DNA of 64,000 nucleotides from Ruminiclostridium papyrosolvens DSM 2782 (GTDB taxonomy: Bacteria; Bacillota; Clostridia; Acetivibrionales; DSM-1351): positions 1,178,001 through 1,242,000 of the forward strand of contig NZ_CP119677.1 in NCBI RefSeq assembly GCF_029318685.1, in the 5' to 3' direction. Within the stretch, counting starts at the first letter, position 1, and every line of letters starts with the position of its first letter. A program made the position numbers and the translations under genes. The notes beneath the pieces are model-generated. The model was not told the DNA's origin. It was given only the letters and a program-made list of their open reading frames with translations, and ran no database searches. This document shows, piece after piece, positions 18,829-29,417 of the stretch.

Positions 18829-18873
18829 ATAGATGAGGCCTCAAATAAATAAATAAATATCAGGAGGAAACAA

Positions 18874-20589
18874 ATGAGATTCAATTACTTAAAAAGAGCT
18901 GTATCATTAGCAGTAGTTCTATCTTTAACAGCTTCAATCGTTGCAGCCTGCGGTAGTCAAAAAAATACATCCGACAGCACAGCTTCTTCATCTCAAAGTT
19001 CTACTTCTTCAGTGGCAAGTAAGGATCCTCTAGGTAAATATAGTCCTGCAATTGATATTTCTTTTGTTCGAGGTATAGATGATGACCTTGCAGCAAACAT
19101 ATTACCAAAGACTCCAGGAGAAACTCTTGAAGACAATCGTTGGACCAAGGTATATAAAGAAGAACTAGGCATTAATGTAAAATATGCTTGGACAGTAAAA
19201 GGAAATGAAACATCAGATGCTTATACACAGAAAATCAATGTAACATTGGCATCTGGAGAACTTCCTGATGTAGTTCTTGTAAATCCTTCACAGCTCAAGC
19301 AGCTCGTTGACTCAGATATGGTTGAAGATATGACCAAATACTATAATGATTATGCTTCAGAAGATTTCAAGAAATATATGACAGATGAAGGAACCGGAAA
19401 TGTTGACTCAGTTATGTTTGACGGTAAAATGATGGCTATTCCGGAACCAGTAGCAACTAATGAAGCTGCACAGTATCTATGGATTAGAAATGACTGGATG
19501 AAGAAATTAAACTTACAGGCACCTAAGACTATGGATGATGTTTTAAAAATAGCAGAAGCCTTCACAACTAAGGACCCAGACGGAAACGGTAAGAACGATA
19601 CTTACGGACTTCCGATGACAAAAGACATCTATAGCGGATGTATGGGAACAGAAGGATTCTTTGCAGGATACCATGCATATCCAAATATGTGGATAGATGA
19701 TGGAGCAGGTAAGATAGTATGGGGTAGTACATTACCTGAAACAAAGGTAGCACTCCAGAAATTAGCTGATATGTACAAAAAAGGCCAACTTGACAAAGAA
19801 TTTGGTGTTAAGGACGGCGGTAAGGTTGCAGAAACTATAGCTGCTGGTAAAGTAGGTTTGGATTATGGTCAACAGTGGAACCCAATGTACCCTCTAATCA
19901 GCAACTTTAATAATGATAAGAATGCTGATTGGACAGCATATCCTATTGTATCAAGTGATGACAAAAAGGTTATGGTACCTTTAAAGTTCAATCAGACAAG
20001 AATATTTGCAGTAAGAAAAGGATATGAACATCCTGAAGCACTCGTAAAACTTTTCAATGAACATGTAGAGAAGAACTGGGGTAAAACAGCAGACTTCAAT
20101 AAGTACTACATGCCAGTTGAGAATGGTGGCGTAGGTGTTTGGAAGTTCTCTCCTGTATGCCCTGCTCCTGCATTCAAGAACCTTGAAGCGTTCGTAGCAA
20201 TTGATGACGCAAGAAAGAGCAACGATTTCAGCAAACTGAAAGACGAGCCTAAAATCATTCAAGGTAATATACAAGCATATGCAAAAGGTGATGCATCACA
20301 ATGGGGATGGGAAAAGATTTACGGTAAAGAAGGCGCATTCCGTAATATGGTTGAATACAAGAAGAACGATCAGCTGTTAAAAGAAAAGTTTGTTGGAGCT
20401 CCAACTACTACAATGGCTGAAAAGAAAACTACACTTGAAAAGATGGAAAAAGAAGTATTTATAAAAATCATAATGGGCGCAGCTCCAATCAGCGAATTTG
20501 ATAAATTTGTAAGCGATTGGAACAAGCTAGGCGGTTCTGATATGACTAAGGAAGTTAACGAATGGTATCAATCCGTTAAATCTAAGTAA
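18874..20589 (+). CDS. Oligosaccharide-binding lipoprotein of an ABC importer (LplA-like)
   Basis: This 571-aa protein has a lipobox ending at Cys26 (SIVAAC) and a Ser/Thr-rich linker (about 30-50). It is followed by a large extracellular solute-binding domain of the family 1 type, with a calcium-like loop DPDGNGKNDTYGLP and several surface Trp residues. It starts at ATG 18874 behind AGGAGG. Its length and the two following permeases match LplA/YtcQ-type importers for oligosaccharides. Neighbouring xylosidases and arabinofuranosidases suggest arabinoxylo-oligosaccharides as ligand, which is an inference. Confidence 0.9.
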   Translation: MRFNYLKRAVSLAVVLSLTASIVAACGSQKNTSDSTASSSQSSTSSVASKDPLGKYSPAIDISFVRGIDDDLAANILPKTPGETLEDNRWTKVYKEELGINVKYAWTVKGNETSDAYTQKINVTLASGELPDVVLVNPSQLKQLVDSDMVEDMTKYYNDYASEDFKKYMTDEGTGNVDSVMFDGKMMAIPEPVATNEAAQYLWIRNDWMKKLNLQAPKTMDDVLKIAEAFTTKDPDGNGKNDTYGLPMTKDIYSGCMGTEGFFAGYHAYPNMWIDDGAGKIVWGSTLPETKVALQKLADMYKKGQLDKEFGVKDGGKVAETIAAGKVGLDYGQQWNPMYPLISNFNNDKNADWTAYPIVSSDDKKVMVPLKFNQTRIFAVRKGYEHPEALVKLFNEHVEKNWGKTADFNKYYMPVENGGVGVWKFSPVCPAPAFKNLEAFVAIDDARKSNDFSKLKDEPKIIQGNIQAYAKGDASQWGWEKIYGKEGAFRNMVEYKKNDQLLKEKFVGAPTTTMAEKKTTLEKMEKEVFIKIIMGAAPISEFDKFVSDWNKLGGSDMTKEVNEWYQSVKSK

Positions 20590-20605
20590 TATTATTAACT
20601 AGTTA

Positions 20606-20651
20606 ACAAAGAAGGAAAGGATACAGCCGTTTCATATCCTTTCCTTCTTGT
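20606..20651 (+). terminator. Attenuating stem-loop between binding protein and permeases
   Basis: AAGAAGGAAAGGATA (20609-20623) pairs perfectly with TATCCTTTCCTTCTT (20635-20649), followed by GTTTCT. Such intra-operon hairpins commonly keep binding-protein mRNA more abundant than permease mRNA; partial read-through is assumed. Confidence 0.75.
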
Positions 20652-20714
20652 TTCTAGGCCTAAAATTTATACTGACAATTCTATTATATATATATATACC
20701 TTAAAAGGGGAGGA

Positions 20715-21623
20715 ATGAGCTTGAAAAATCAAAATTTGAAAAAACAACTACCCTTGCACCTAATGATCCTTCCGGGCTTTATAACTTTGTTGTTATTCAG
20801 TTATCTGCCTATGGCAGGTATTGTAATTGCCTTTCAAAAATTTATTCCTGCAAAGGGTTTGTTTGGTCATCAGAAATGGATAGGTTTTAAAAACTTCAAA
20901 TATGTTTTAGATATGCCTAATTTCAATAACATAATGTGGAATACAATATCCATAGCAGTAGCGAAAATTGTACTGGGGCTTGTAATTCCAGTAATATTTG
21001 CAATTCTAATTAATGAAGTTACAAATAACGGATTAAAAAGAGGTATTCAGACTTTAATATATCTTCCTCACTTTTTATCATGGGTTGTATTGGGCGGAAT
21101 ATTGATTGATATACTTTCACCGTCCGGCGGAATATTAAATTCCTTTATAAAAACACTTGGTTTTGAGCCAATATTTTTTCTGGGAGATAATAAGTGGTTT
21201 CCTTCCACAATGGTAATAACGGAAACATGGAAAGAATTTGGTTATGGTACAATAATCTATTTGGCGGCAATTACCGGAATAGATCCAAGTCTTTACGAAG
21301 CAGCTCATATGGATGGAGCTAACAGATGGAAGCAAACATTACACATAACTCTTCCCGGTATGAAGATGGTTATAGTGCTTCTGATGGTATTAAGTCTTGG
21401 TAATGTTTTGAATGCCGGATTTGACCAAATATTTAATTTATATAGTCCCCCTGTTTATCAAAGCGGAGACATTATCGACACCTTTGTTTATAGAATAGGC
21501 CTTTTGGAAGCTCAATATGGAGTTGCCACAGCAGTAGGACTGTTTAAATCAGTAGTCTCTTTTACACTTATATCAGTATCTTACTTCTTTGCCTATAAAT
21601 TTGCAGATTACAGAATTTTTTAA
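20715..21623 (+). CDS. ABC sugar importer permease (LplB-like)
   Basis: This 302-aa membrane protein has about six transmembrane helices. Its binding-protein-dependent transport motif EAAHMDGANRWKQTLHITLP docks the ATPase. It starts at ATG 20715 behind AAAAGGGGAGG. It pairs with the next gene as a heterodimeric channel. No ATPase gene lies in the cluster, which is usual for this family because a shared MsmK-type ATPase is encoded elsewhere. Confidence 0.92.
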   Translation: MSLKNQNLKKQLPLHLMILPGFITLLLFSYLPMAGIVIAFQKFIPAKGLFGHQKWIGFKNFKYVLDMPNFNNIMWNTISIAVAKIVLGLVIPVIFAILINEVTNNGLKRGIQTLIYLPHFLSWVVLGGILIDILSPSGGILNSFIKTLGFEPIFFLGDNKWFPSTMVITETWKEFGYGTIIYLAAITGIDPSLYEAAHMDGANRWKQTLHITLPGMKMVIVLLMVLSLGNVLNAGFDQIFNLYSPPVYQSGDIIDTFVYRIGLLEAQYGVATAVGLFKSVVSFTLISVSYFFAYKFADYRIF

Positions 21624-21636
21624 GGGGGGTTATTAA

Positions 21637-22521
21637 ATGAAACGTAGAAAACTAAAGAAAGTCAGTGCATTTACAGTAGTAAATAACTGTTTTCTGGTGT
21701 TAGCGGCATTACTTTGTATCATACCGCTTATTCACATATTAGCCGTGTCATTCAGCTCCAGTTCGGCTGCTGCGGCCGGTAAGGTTGTGTTCTGGCCAGT
21801 TGAGTTTTCATTAAATTCATATGCTTATGTTGCTAAAAGAGCCGCATTCTGGCATTCTATGCTTATTTCAGTTGAAAGAATTGCACTGGGTGGATTTGTT
21901 AATCTGGTACTTACTATATTATGTGCGTATCCGTTATCGAAAGAAAAGACAGAATTTCGTTTCCGTAGCTTCTATGCATGGGCGTTTTTTATAACTATGT
22001 TGTTCAACGGAGGACTGATTCCTTGGTATATTGTCATTAAGCAAATGAACTTACTGGATAGTATTTGGGCTTTGGTTCTTCCGGGCGCAGTTCCTGTATT
22101 CAGTGTAATATTACTGCTTAACTTCTTCAGAGAGATACCAAAGGAACTAAATGAAGCTGCTTTTATTGACGGAGCATCACACTGGACCACACTTTGGAGA
22201 GTAGTAGTACCTGTGTCAACCCCTGCGTTGGCTACAATAACTCTTTTCTCCTTGGTAGGACACTGGAATAGCTGGTTTGACGGTCTTATACTCATGAACA
22301 AAGCAGATAATTATCCGCTTCAGAGCTATATTCAGACTATCGTTGTACAGAGATCCTACAGTATGCTCTCCAGACAGGAAATTTCAGAGTTGGCGACTAT
22401 ATCAGACAGAACATTAAGGGCATCTCAGATTTTCCTTGGAACATTACCTATAGTTTTGGTATATCCTTTCCTTCAGAAGTATTTTGTAAAGGGAATAGTT
22501 CTTGGTGGAGTAAAGGGATAA
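21637..22521 (+). CDS. ABC sugar importer permease (YtcP-like)
   Basis: This 294-aa protein has about six membrane helices and the EAA loop NEAAFIDGASHWTTLWRVV. It begins 13 bp after the first permease, with AAGGGGGG upstream. Together with the LplA-like lipoprotein it forms a carbohydrate importer that feeds the cytoplasmic glycosidases encoded next. Confidence 0.92.
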   Translation: MKRRKLKKVSAFTVVNNCFLVLAALLCIIPLIHILAVSFSSSSAAAAGKVVFWPVEFSLNSYAYVAKRAAFWHSMLISVERIALGGFVNLVLTILCAYPLSKEKTEFRFRSFYAWAFFITMLFNGGLIPWYIVIKQMNLLDSIWALVLPGAVPVFSVILLLNFFREIPKELNEAAFIDGASHWTTLWRVVVPVSTPALATITLFSLVGHWNSWFDGLILMNKADNYPLQSYIQTIVVQRSYSMLSRQEISELATISDRTLRASQIFLGTLPIVLVYPFLQKYFVKGIVLGGVKG

Positions 22522-22548
22522 TTCAAAAATTGAGAGGTGACTGTCATA

Positions 22549-24342
22549 ATGAAGGAAAAATATCTCTTGTGCTATACGAGAGAACCTCAGGACGAAATGA
22601 TATATTCTCGAAAGCTTGCTTACAGTATGCATTTGGCATATAGTGAAGACGGACAGAACTTTGAAGCGTTAAATCATAATTCAGGAGTTCTGTTCGTCAA
22701 AGCAACGGATAATGAGAATAAAACAATGAATGCAAAGAGCTTGAAGAGCCCGTACATTTTTAAATTGGCAGACGATTCTTATGGAATCGTTGCCATTCGT
22801 ACTGAGGCTGAAGGCGAAAGTGATTTGGAAAGTAAAGGTAAAGTTTTATTTTTTGAAACTAAAGATTTTATTCAATATACAGAAGTGGGATTAATAGACC
22901 TTCATTCAGACAATTTTATTCAGGACGTTGTATGCAGCTTTGACAATAATAAAGGGACATATACAATTTGCTGGAGTGAAGAAGGAAATTGGTTTAAAGC
23001 AGAAACAGAAGAGCTTCATCAGCTTGATATAAGCTCTGCACCTGTTGCTGTTGAACCTGTTAGATTACGAAATATCAGTACGAATATCGAAGGAATAGTT
23101 CCTCGCAATATCATCTCTGTTTCTGAAGAGATTGGAAACAGGCTTAAATGCAGATTATCAACACCATTAAATATAGGAATAGAAGTACCGGAGACTGTTT
23201 CGGTAAATTCAATTGAAGAACTTAAATCCGTAAAGGCTAAAGCAGTATATAATGATGGGACTACTGCTTTGAAAACAATAGATTGGGACACTACGGGAAT
23301 TAATTGGAGTAAGCCGGGTAGGTATGAAATCACCGGCACTGTTCATCAGGAGCATTTTCAATTTCCTATAGCGACAAACAGAGCCGACCCTTGCATCAAA
23401 AAGTGGAAGGACAAATATTACTTTATTGCAACAAATGACGCTGACGGAAATAATTCATTATATATCAGAGAAGCTGATTCAATACCTGAGCTGGTTGATG
23501 CAGAAGAAAAATTACTGTTGGATGCATACACCTATGAGCATATAAAAGGGTTCCTTTGGGCTCCTGAATTTCATCAAATAGGCGAAGATTTGTATATTTT
23601 TCATGCTGCCACCTCAAGTGAATTTTTCTTTATTGAATCTCATGTTATGAAACTTAAAAGGGGCGGAAATCCATCAGTAAAAGAAGACTGGTCAATGCCT
23701 CAACGTGTTCTGAAAAAAGATGGGACATATTTGTGTGAAGAAGGAAAGGTTATTTCTCTTGACATGACTGTTATCCCATGGAACGGCGAATACTATGTGT
23801 CATGGTCTGAAAGGCAGTTCGTTCCCGTTGATTTGGGGGCATGGATATATATTGCCAAAATCAATCCTGAGGAGCCTTGGAAACTTATTTCAGAGCCGGT
23901 TGTTTTAACGAAACCTGATTACGGTTGGGCCAACAATCATGTTTTCGTTGACGAAGGACCATATGCAATAATAACGGATAAAAAACTGTTTCTTACTTTT
24001 TCCAGTGCTCTCGTTGATTCTACCTATGTTGTAGGACTGCTGACAGCAGAGCATGGTGCAGAGCTTCTTAATCCTGAGAGCTGGACAAAAGGAAACTATC
24101 CTATGCTGACTAGCAGGAGTGTCCCGGGAGAGTTCGGGCCCGGACATAATTCATATGTTACGGATGATGAAGGTGTAGTTTGGAGTGCATACCATGCAAG
24201 ACCGGGAATAGAGGCACCAAGAAGCTCCGGCCTGCGTCGTGTTCATTTTGATATAGACGGATATCCTGTACTTGACCTTACCGAAGAAAGAGATTTAGAC
24301 CCTGATTTGAGGAATGTAAAAATTAATTTATTGTTAAAATAG
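22549..24342 (+). CDS. Two-part GH43-like protein with Ig-like insert, probable arabinofuranosidase/xylosidase
   Basis: Start ATG 22549 (597 aa) lies 9 bp after GAGAGGTG; the GTG at 22537 would fall inside that site. An N-terminal beta-propeller-like half (about 1-205) reads like a partial GH43 fold. A bacterial Ig-like (Big_4-type) stretch follows (about 210-270, AVYNDGTTALKTIDWD). The second half (275-597) has GH43 features: RADPCIKKW with Asp280 as likely general base, and FLWAPEFHQIG. There is no signal peptide, so it is cytoplasmic. It starts 27 bp after the permeases, consistent with trimming imported arabinoxylo-oligosaccharides. Exact specificity cannot be read from sequence. Confidence 0.75.
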   Translation: MKEKYLLCYTREPQDEMIYSRKLAYSMHLAYSEDGQNFEALNHNSGVLFVKATDNENKTMNAKSLKSPYIFKLADDSYGIVAIRTEAEGESDLESKGKVLFFETKDFIQYTEVGLIDLHSDNFIQDVVCSFDNNKGTYTICWSEEGNWFKAETEELHQLDISSAPVAVEPVRLRNISTNIEGIVPRNIISVSEEIGNRLKCRLSTPLNIGIEVPETVSVNSIEELKSVKAKAVYNDGTTALKTIDWDTTGINWSKPGRYEITGTVHQEHFQFPIATNRADPCIKKWKDKYYFIATNDADGNNSLYIREADSIPELVDAEEKLLLDAYTYEHIKGFLWAPEFHQIGEDLYIFHAATSSEFFFIESHVMKLKRGGNPSVKEDWSMPQRVLKKDGTYLCEEGKVISLDMTVIPWNGEYYVSWSERQFVPVDLGAWIYIAKINPEEPWKLISEPVVLTKPDYGWANNHVFVDEGPYAIITDKKLFLTFSSALVDSTYVVGLLTAEHGAELLNPESWTKGNYPMLTSRSVPGEFGPGHNSYVTDDEGVVWSAYHARPGIEAPRSSGLRRVHFDIDGYPVLDLTEERDLDPDLRNVKINLLLK

Positions 24343-24382
24343 TGCTAATTATAAAATGTTTCGGATTAAGGAGAGTAATTAA

Positions 24383-25861
24383 ATGGTAAAAATCGTACTA
24401 AATGCCGATGTAAAAAAAGGAAAAATAAATAAAAACATATACGGACACTTTTCAGAGCATCTCGGAAGATGTATATACGAAGGACTGTGGGTTGGTGAGG
24501 ACTCTGAAATACCAAACATAAAGGGTTTCCGTACAGACGTTGTAGAAGCGCTTAAAAAGATGAAGATACCTGTTCTGAGATGGCCGGGAGGATGTTTTGC
24601 AGATGAATATCACTGGGTGGACGGAATAGGGCCTAAAGAGAACAGACCTTGTATGGTAAACACTCATTGGGGCGGTGTTGTAGAAAATAACCATTTTGGA
24701 ACTCACGAATTTCTGGAACTTTGTGAAATGCTGGAAGCAGAGCCGTATATATGCGGTAATGTGGGAAGCGGCACAGTACATGAAATGCAGCAGTGGGTTG
24801 AATACATGACCTTTGACGGTAAATCACCAATGGCTGATTTAAGAAGAGCAAACGGCAAAGATGAACCATGGAGTGTTAAGTATTTTGGCGTGGGTAATGA
24901 AAACTGGGGCTGCGGCGGAAACATGACTGCTGAGTTTTACGCGGACCAATATAAGAGGTATGCAACATACGTAAGAAACTTTGGTGAAAACAAGATATAC
25001 AAAATAGCAGGCGGTGCTTCGGTAGATGACTACCATTGGACCGAGGTACTTATGAAAGAAGCAGGAAAGCAAATGGATGGTCTTAGCATCCACTATTACA
25101 CAAGAATCTCCAAGGATTGGTCAGAGCAGGGTTCAGCAACTGAGTTTAATGAAAATCACTGGTTTTCAGTAATGCAGAATGCTTTGTTTACGGAAGAATT
25201 GGTGGCACGTCACTCAAACATCATGGATAAATATGATTCAGAGAAAAAAGTTGGCATGATTGTTGATGAATGGGGTACATGGTTTGCTGTTGAACCGGGT
25301 ACAAATCCGGGCTTTCTGTACCAGCAGAACACCATGAGAGATGCTCTTGTTGCAGGAATTCACCTGAATATTTTCAACAACCACTGTGACAGAGTTCAAA
25401 TGGCAAACATAGCACAAATGGTAAATGTACTTCAGGCAGTAATTCTGACTGAAGGTAAAAACATGATTCTGACACCTACTTACCATGTATTTGATATGTA
25501 CAAGGTTCATCAGGATGCAGAGTTGCTTTCAATGGACTTTGAAAGCCCTGAATATACTTATAACGGTGAAAAGGTACCTCAGTTAAGCGCTTCTTCATCA
25601 GTAGATTCAGAAGGCAGGATTCATGTAACCCTTTGTAATCTCAACCCGTCAGAGGATATGAATATTGATATTGATTTAAGGGGTATAACAGCAAAGAGCA
25701 GTACAGGTGAAATAATTACCTCCAGTACCATGAATGCAAAAAATACCTTTGAGGAAGCAAATAATGTAACTATTAAGAAATTTGAAGGTGTACGCCTTGA
25801 AAATAACCATATATCAGGTATAATACCTTCAAAAGCGGTTGTAATGCTTGAAATTGTATAA
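24383..25861 (+). CDS. abfA: Intracellular alpha-L-arabinofuranosidase, GH51
   Basis: This 492-aa protein without signal peptide opens with [20 protein letters not shown], a hallmark of GH51 arabinofuranosidases. Acid/base Glu173 is in [11 protein letters not shown] and nucleophile Glu296 is in VDEWGTWF, both at the usual positions. It removes arabinose side chains from imported arabinoxylo-oligosaccharides in the cytoplasm. AAGGAGAG lies upstream and the gap to the preceding GH43 gene is 40 bp. Length matches the family. Confidence 0.95.
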   Translation: MVKIVLNADVKKGKINKNIYGHFSEHLGRCIYEGLWVGEDSEIPNIKGFRTDVVEALKKMKIPVLRWPGGCFADEYHWVDGIGPKENRPCMVNTHWGGVVENNHFGTHEFLELCEMLEAEPYICGNVGSGTVHEMQQWVEYMTFDGKSPMADLRRANGKDEPWSVKYFGVGNENWGCGGNMTAEFYADQYKRYATYVRNFGENKIYKIAGGASVDDYHWTEVLMKEAGKQMDGLSIHYYTRISKDWSEQGSATEFNENHWFSVMQNALFTEELVARHSNIMDKYDSEKKVGMIVDEWGTWFAVEPGTNPGFLYQQNTMRDALVAGIHLNIFNNHCDRVQMANIAQMVNVLQAVILTEGKNMILTPTYHVFDMYKVHQDAELLSMDFESPEYTYNGEKVPQLSASSSVDSEGRIHVTLCNLNPSEDMNIDIDLRGITAKSSTGEIITSSTMNAKNTFEEANNVTIKKFEGVRLENNHISGIIPSKAVVMLEIV

Positions 25862-25887
25862 GTAAAATCGAATATATAAAAACTGAA

Positions 25888-25922
25888 ATGTCCCGGCAGA
25901 TAATAATTAATGTCGGGATATT
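25888..25922 (+). terminator. Short stem-loop after GH51
   Basis: TCCCG (25891-25895) pairs with CGGGA (25914-25918), and A/T pairs extend the stem to about 8 bp. Only a short TTT follows. It may attenuate transcription inside the operon. Confidence 0.4.
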
Positions 25923-25944
25923 TGGCAGTTAAAGGAGGGTAGCG

Positions 25945-26199
25945 GTGAAGGATAATTGCATAAAATGTCATAGAAATATTCATATTACCGATAACGATAT
26001 TGAAATGGAAGTAAAAAGGGTAATTCAATCAGGAGTACCGTTGCCCGGCAATGAACAATATGAAAAACGATTGGAAGCCTGTAACAACTGCAAACATTTA
26101 ACGGACGGAATCACTTGTATGATTTGTGGATGTATGGTAAAAGCAAGAGCTATGAACGCTTTGCGTATTTGTCCCCACCCTTCCGGAAGTAAGTGGTAA
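25945..26199 (+). CDS. Small cysteine-rich, probably zinc-binding protein (DUF6171-like)
   Basis: This 84-aa protein starts at GTG 25945 behind AAAGGAGGG. It has CIKC near the N-terminus and CNNCKH, CMICGC and a final C-P-H cluster in the second half, enough ligands for one or two zinc sites. There is no signal or membrane segment. It resembles the small DUF6171 family found in clostridial genomes, as far as I recall. It sits between GH51 and GH43 genes in the same direction; its role there is unknown. Confidence 0.65.
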   Translation: MKDNCIKCHRNIHITDNDIEMEVKRVIQSGVPLPGNEQYEKRLEACNNCKHLTDGITCMICGCMVKARAMNALRICPHPSGSKW

Positions 26200-26244
26200 T
26201 GTTTTAAATCTCATAGTTACCGTTATAAAAGAGAGGAAATTTAC

Positions 26245-27747
26245 ATGAAAATTCAGAATCCTATTATATGGGCAGATATGCCGGACCCTGATATTATACG
26301 TGAAGGCGACACTTATTATATGGTATCTACAACAATGTTTGTAATGCCGGGGGCTCCGATTTTAAAATCAAAGGATTTATGTCATTGGGAGTTGGTATCC
26401 TATGTTTTCAATACAATTGAAGATAATGACATATATCAGCTGAAAAATGGAAGAAACGCATATGGCAAGGGGCAATGGGCAACCAGTTTGAAATTCTATA
26501 ATGGTCTTTATTATGCATGCTTTGTGTGCCATGATATGCAAAAGACATATATCTATTATACTGACAATATTGAGAAAAGCGGATGGAATCGTTATGTTAT
26601 TAACGATGTTTTTCATGATATGTCTTTTTTATTTGATAACGGAAGGTCGTATTTGGTGTATGGCAACGGGGAGATTAAAATAGTTGAGCTAAAAGACGAT
26701 TTATCAGGAGTAAAAGCCGGAGGAGTCAACCAACGTCTTTTTAGTACTCCTGCTGAAAATATAATGCTGCGTTGTGAGGGCTGCAGAGCATATAAAATTT
26801 ACGGCTACTATTATTTGCTTTTCATTGAATGGCCCTATGACGGCAATGGCAGGAGACGTGTTGTGTGTTACAGAGCAAAAGAGTTGTTGGGAGAGTACGA
26901 GAGAAAAATACTCCTTGATGATGATATGGAGTACCATAATCAGGGAATTGCTCAAGGAGCTCTCATTGATACACCCGATGGAGAATGGTACTCTGTTTTG
27001 TTTCAGGACCATGGAGCGGTGGGAAGGATTCCGTACTTACTTCCGGTTTCATGGGAAGACGGCTGGCCTAATATGGGAATTAACGGAAGAGTACCGGAAA
27101 AGCTCGAGATACCTCTGGAAGAGTATGAGGCAAGACCATTAATAACAAGTGACACTTTCAGCCATAATGAAAATGAGCTGGATTTAAGATGGGAATGGAA
27201 TCACAATCCCGAGGAGGATTGTTGGTCATTTACTGAGAATCCCGGCTATTTAAGATTACGCACTAAATCCTTGGCAAAGAATCTTTTAGCTGCCAGAAAT
27301 ATATTAACCCAAAAGACAAGTGGCCCTAAATGCACGTTTTCAGTGGAGCTTAATACTGAGGGAATGATGGCAGGGGACTACGCCGGACTTATAGCTCTAC
27401 AGGGCGATTATGGAGCTATAGGAGTAAGAGCTGATAATAATAATCTGAAAAGAATTATTGTATCAAAGAAAGACAGTGACACAAGACAGAATAAGGAAGA
27501 GTATAAGCTGTTGACTGACAATAGCGTATTTTTGAAAATCGATTTTGATTTTGAAAACAGCAGGGATATTGCAGAATTCTATTATTCCCAAGACAGTGTT
27601 AACTGGGTGAAATTAGGCAGCGATTTGCATATGACATATACCCTTGACCTTTTTATAGGTTATCGTATAGGACTATTTTATTATTCACAGGAAACAGCAG
27701 GAGGGTATGCTGATTTCAGAAATTTTATATATGAATCACTAGTATAA
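26245..27747 (+). CDS. GH43 beta-xylosidase/alpha-L-arabinofuranosidase with C-terminal lectin-like domain
   Basis: This 500-aa cytoplasmic protein begins IIWADMPDPDIIREGD, where the Asp of the DPD region (near 14-16) is the family's general base. Further GH43 signs are HDMSFLFDNGR and the acid region LRCEGCRAYKIYGYYY. The C-terminal 190 residues look like the concanavalin-type beta-sandwich seen in GH43 xylosidases (VKLGSDLHM, FIGYRIGLFYYS). AGAGAGGAAA precedes the ATG. It probably removes xylose or arabinose ends from imported oligosaccharides, together with GH39 and GH51. Confidence 0.88.
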   Translation: MKIQNPIIWADMPDPDIIREGDTYYMVSTTMFVMPGAPILKSKDLCHWELVSYVFNTIEDNDIYQLKNGRNAYGKGQWATSLKFYNGLYYACFVCHDMQKTYIYYTDNIEKSGWNRYVINDVFHDMSFLFDNGRSYLVYGNGEIKIVELKDDLSGVKAGGVNQRLFSTPAENIMLRCEGCRAYKIYGYYYLLFIEWPYDGNGRRRVVCYRAKELLGEYERKILLDDDMEYHNQGIAQGALIDTPDGEWYSVLFQDHGAVGRIPYLLPVSWEDGWPNMGINGRVPEKLEIPLEEYEARPLITSDTFSHNENELDLRWEWNHNPEEDCWSFTENPGYLRLRTKSLAKNLLAARNILTQKTSGPKCTFSVELNTEGMMAGDYAGLIALQGDYGAIGVRADNNNLKRIIVSKKDSDTRQNKEEYKLLTDNSVFLKIDFDFENSRDIAEFYYSQDSVNWVKLGSDLHMTYTLDLFIGYRIGLFYYSQETAGGYADFRNFIYESLV

Positions 27748-27863
27748 AAGAATATGAATTTTTCTTGTTTTGATTAAACATTTATAAAAGTATTTTGAAA
27801 TATATAGAATCTTATAATAAAATAATACAAAAGAGGAATTTTTATTAATTTAAGGAGGATTAT

Positions 27864-29369
27864 ATGAGCAAAATAAAGATTTCAGACAAGGTAATAGGGA
27901 GTTTCAGGGATAACTGGAGTTTTTGTGTAGGTACAGAACGTATGGGAATCGCTCTTCAAAAGGAGTATCAGGATACTCTTGAATTTGTTCAGAAGGCAAT
28001 TAATTTCAAATATATAAGAGGACATGGTCTGTTTCATGATGATACTGCCATATATAGGGAATACGAAATAGACGGAGAAATGAAACCTTTCTATAACTTC
28101 ACATACATAGACAAGATATTTGATTCATTTCTTGAAAGAGGCCTAAAACCTTTTGTTGAGCTGGGTTTTATGCCATCACAGCTGGCATCTGGAGAGCAGA
28201 CCGTATTTTATTGGAAGGGTAATGTAACTCCTCCTAAGGATTACACTAAATGGAAGGAGCTTATTCAGGCATTAATAAAGCACTTTATAAGCAGATATGG
28301 AATAGAAGAAGTTTTACAGTGGCCTTTTGAAGTCTGGAATGAGCCGAATTTGACGGTGTTCTGGAAGGATGCCGATGAAGCGGAATACTTTAAGCTCTAC
28401 AAGGTATCGGCTATGGCGGTTAAGGAGATTAATAAGGATTTACAGGTTGGAGGCCCTGCCATTTGCGGAGGAGCCGATTACTGGATAAAAGATTTTCTTG
28501 AATTCTGTAAAAAGGAAAATGCTCCCATTGACTTTGTTTCACGTCATTTATATTCAGCGCATATGCCAAAAGTTCAAACACATGAGTTCTGTTATCAGGA
28601 TCTCAAGGAGCCTGTAGAAATGCTTAACGAATTGCAGTCAGTAAGACAAATGATTGACAGTTCACCATTTCCACACCTGCCCTTCCATATAACTGAATAT
28701 AATACCTCGTACAATCCTTTGAATCCCGTACATGATACATGTCTCAATGCGGCATATCTTGCACGTATTATCAGTGAGGCCGGAGATATAGTTGATTCAT
28801 TTTCATACTGGACCTTCAGCGATGTATTTGAAGAATGTGATGTCCCAAGGGCTCAGTTCCACGGAGGGTTTGGTCTTGTTGCACTTAATAACATTCCAAA
28901 GCCTACTTTCCATATGTTCAGCTTTTTTGAGCAAATGGGTAAGGAAATATTGCACAGAGATGAAAATATGCTGGTAACAAGAAAAACTGACGGTACAGTG
29001 ACAATAACCGCATGGAATCCGGTAATGGAGAAGGGTGAACATTTTGATAAGGATTTCTCACTGGAGTTGAACTTGCCAAAAGGAGAATACTTTATTAACC
29101 GAACTGTTGTAAATGAGCTGCATGGTAATCCGTGGAAGACGTGGATACATATGGGACGTCCCAGATTTACAAGTAAGAAGCAGGTTGAAATACTTAGAAA
29201 TGCAGCACTACCTTTGGTAATATCCGATAGGGTAAGCTGTACTGAGGATATGCTCCTGCTTGAGTTTACTGAAAGCAAAAACGAAGTGTCCTTTTTTGAA
29301 ATTATTCCTGTAACAGATGAGACTGATACTTACTATAAACTTGATGACAGCATGATTCCGGGATATTAA
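27864..29369 (+). CDS. xynB: GH39 beta-xylosidase
   Basis: This 501-aa protein has no signal peptide. Acid/base Glu160 (EVWNEPNL) and nucleophile Glu278 (HITEYNTSY) fall at the positions known for GH39 beta-xylosidases. The (beta/alpha)8 barrel is followed by a C-terminal beta-sandwich. Length matches the family. TAAGGAGGA lies upstream. It hydrolyses xylo-oligosaccharides to xylose in the cytoplasm. Confidence 0.94.
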   Translation: MSKIKISDKVIGSFRDNWSFCVGTERMGIALQKEYQDTLEFVQKAINFKYIRGHGLFHDDTAIYREYEIDGEMKPFYNFTYIDKIFDSFLERGLKPFVELGFMPSQLASGEQTVFYWKGNVTPPKDYTKWKELIQALIKHFISRYGIEEVLQWPFEVWNEPNLTVFWKDADEAEYFKLYKVSAMAVKEINKDLQVGGPAICGGADYWIKDFLEFCKKENAPIDFVSRHLYSAHMPKVQTHEFCYQDLKEPVEMLNELQSVRQMIDSSPFPHLPFHITEYNTSYNPLNPVHDTCLNAAYLARIISEAGDIVDSFSYWTFSDVFEECDVPRAQFHGGFGLVALNNIPKPTFHMFSFFEQMGKEILHRDENMLVTRKTDGTVTITAWNPVMEKGEHFDKDFSLELNLPKGEYFINRTVVNELHGNPWKTWIHMGRPRFTSKKQVEILRNAALPLVISDRVSCTEDMLLLEFTESKNEVSFFEIIPVTDETDTYYKLDDSMIPGY

Positions 29370-29417
29370 AATATATTATGATATTTAAATTCAAATTGTT
29401 TGAAAAGGAGAATTATT

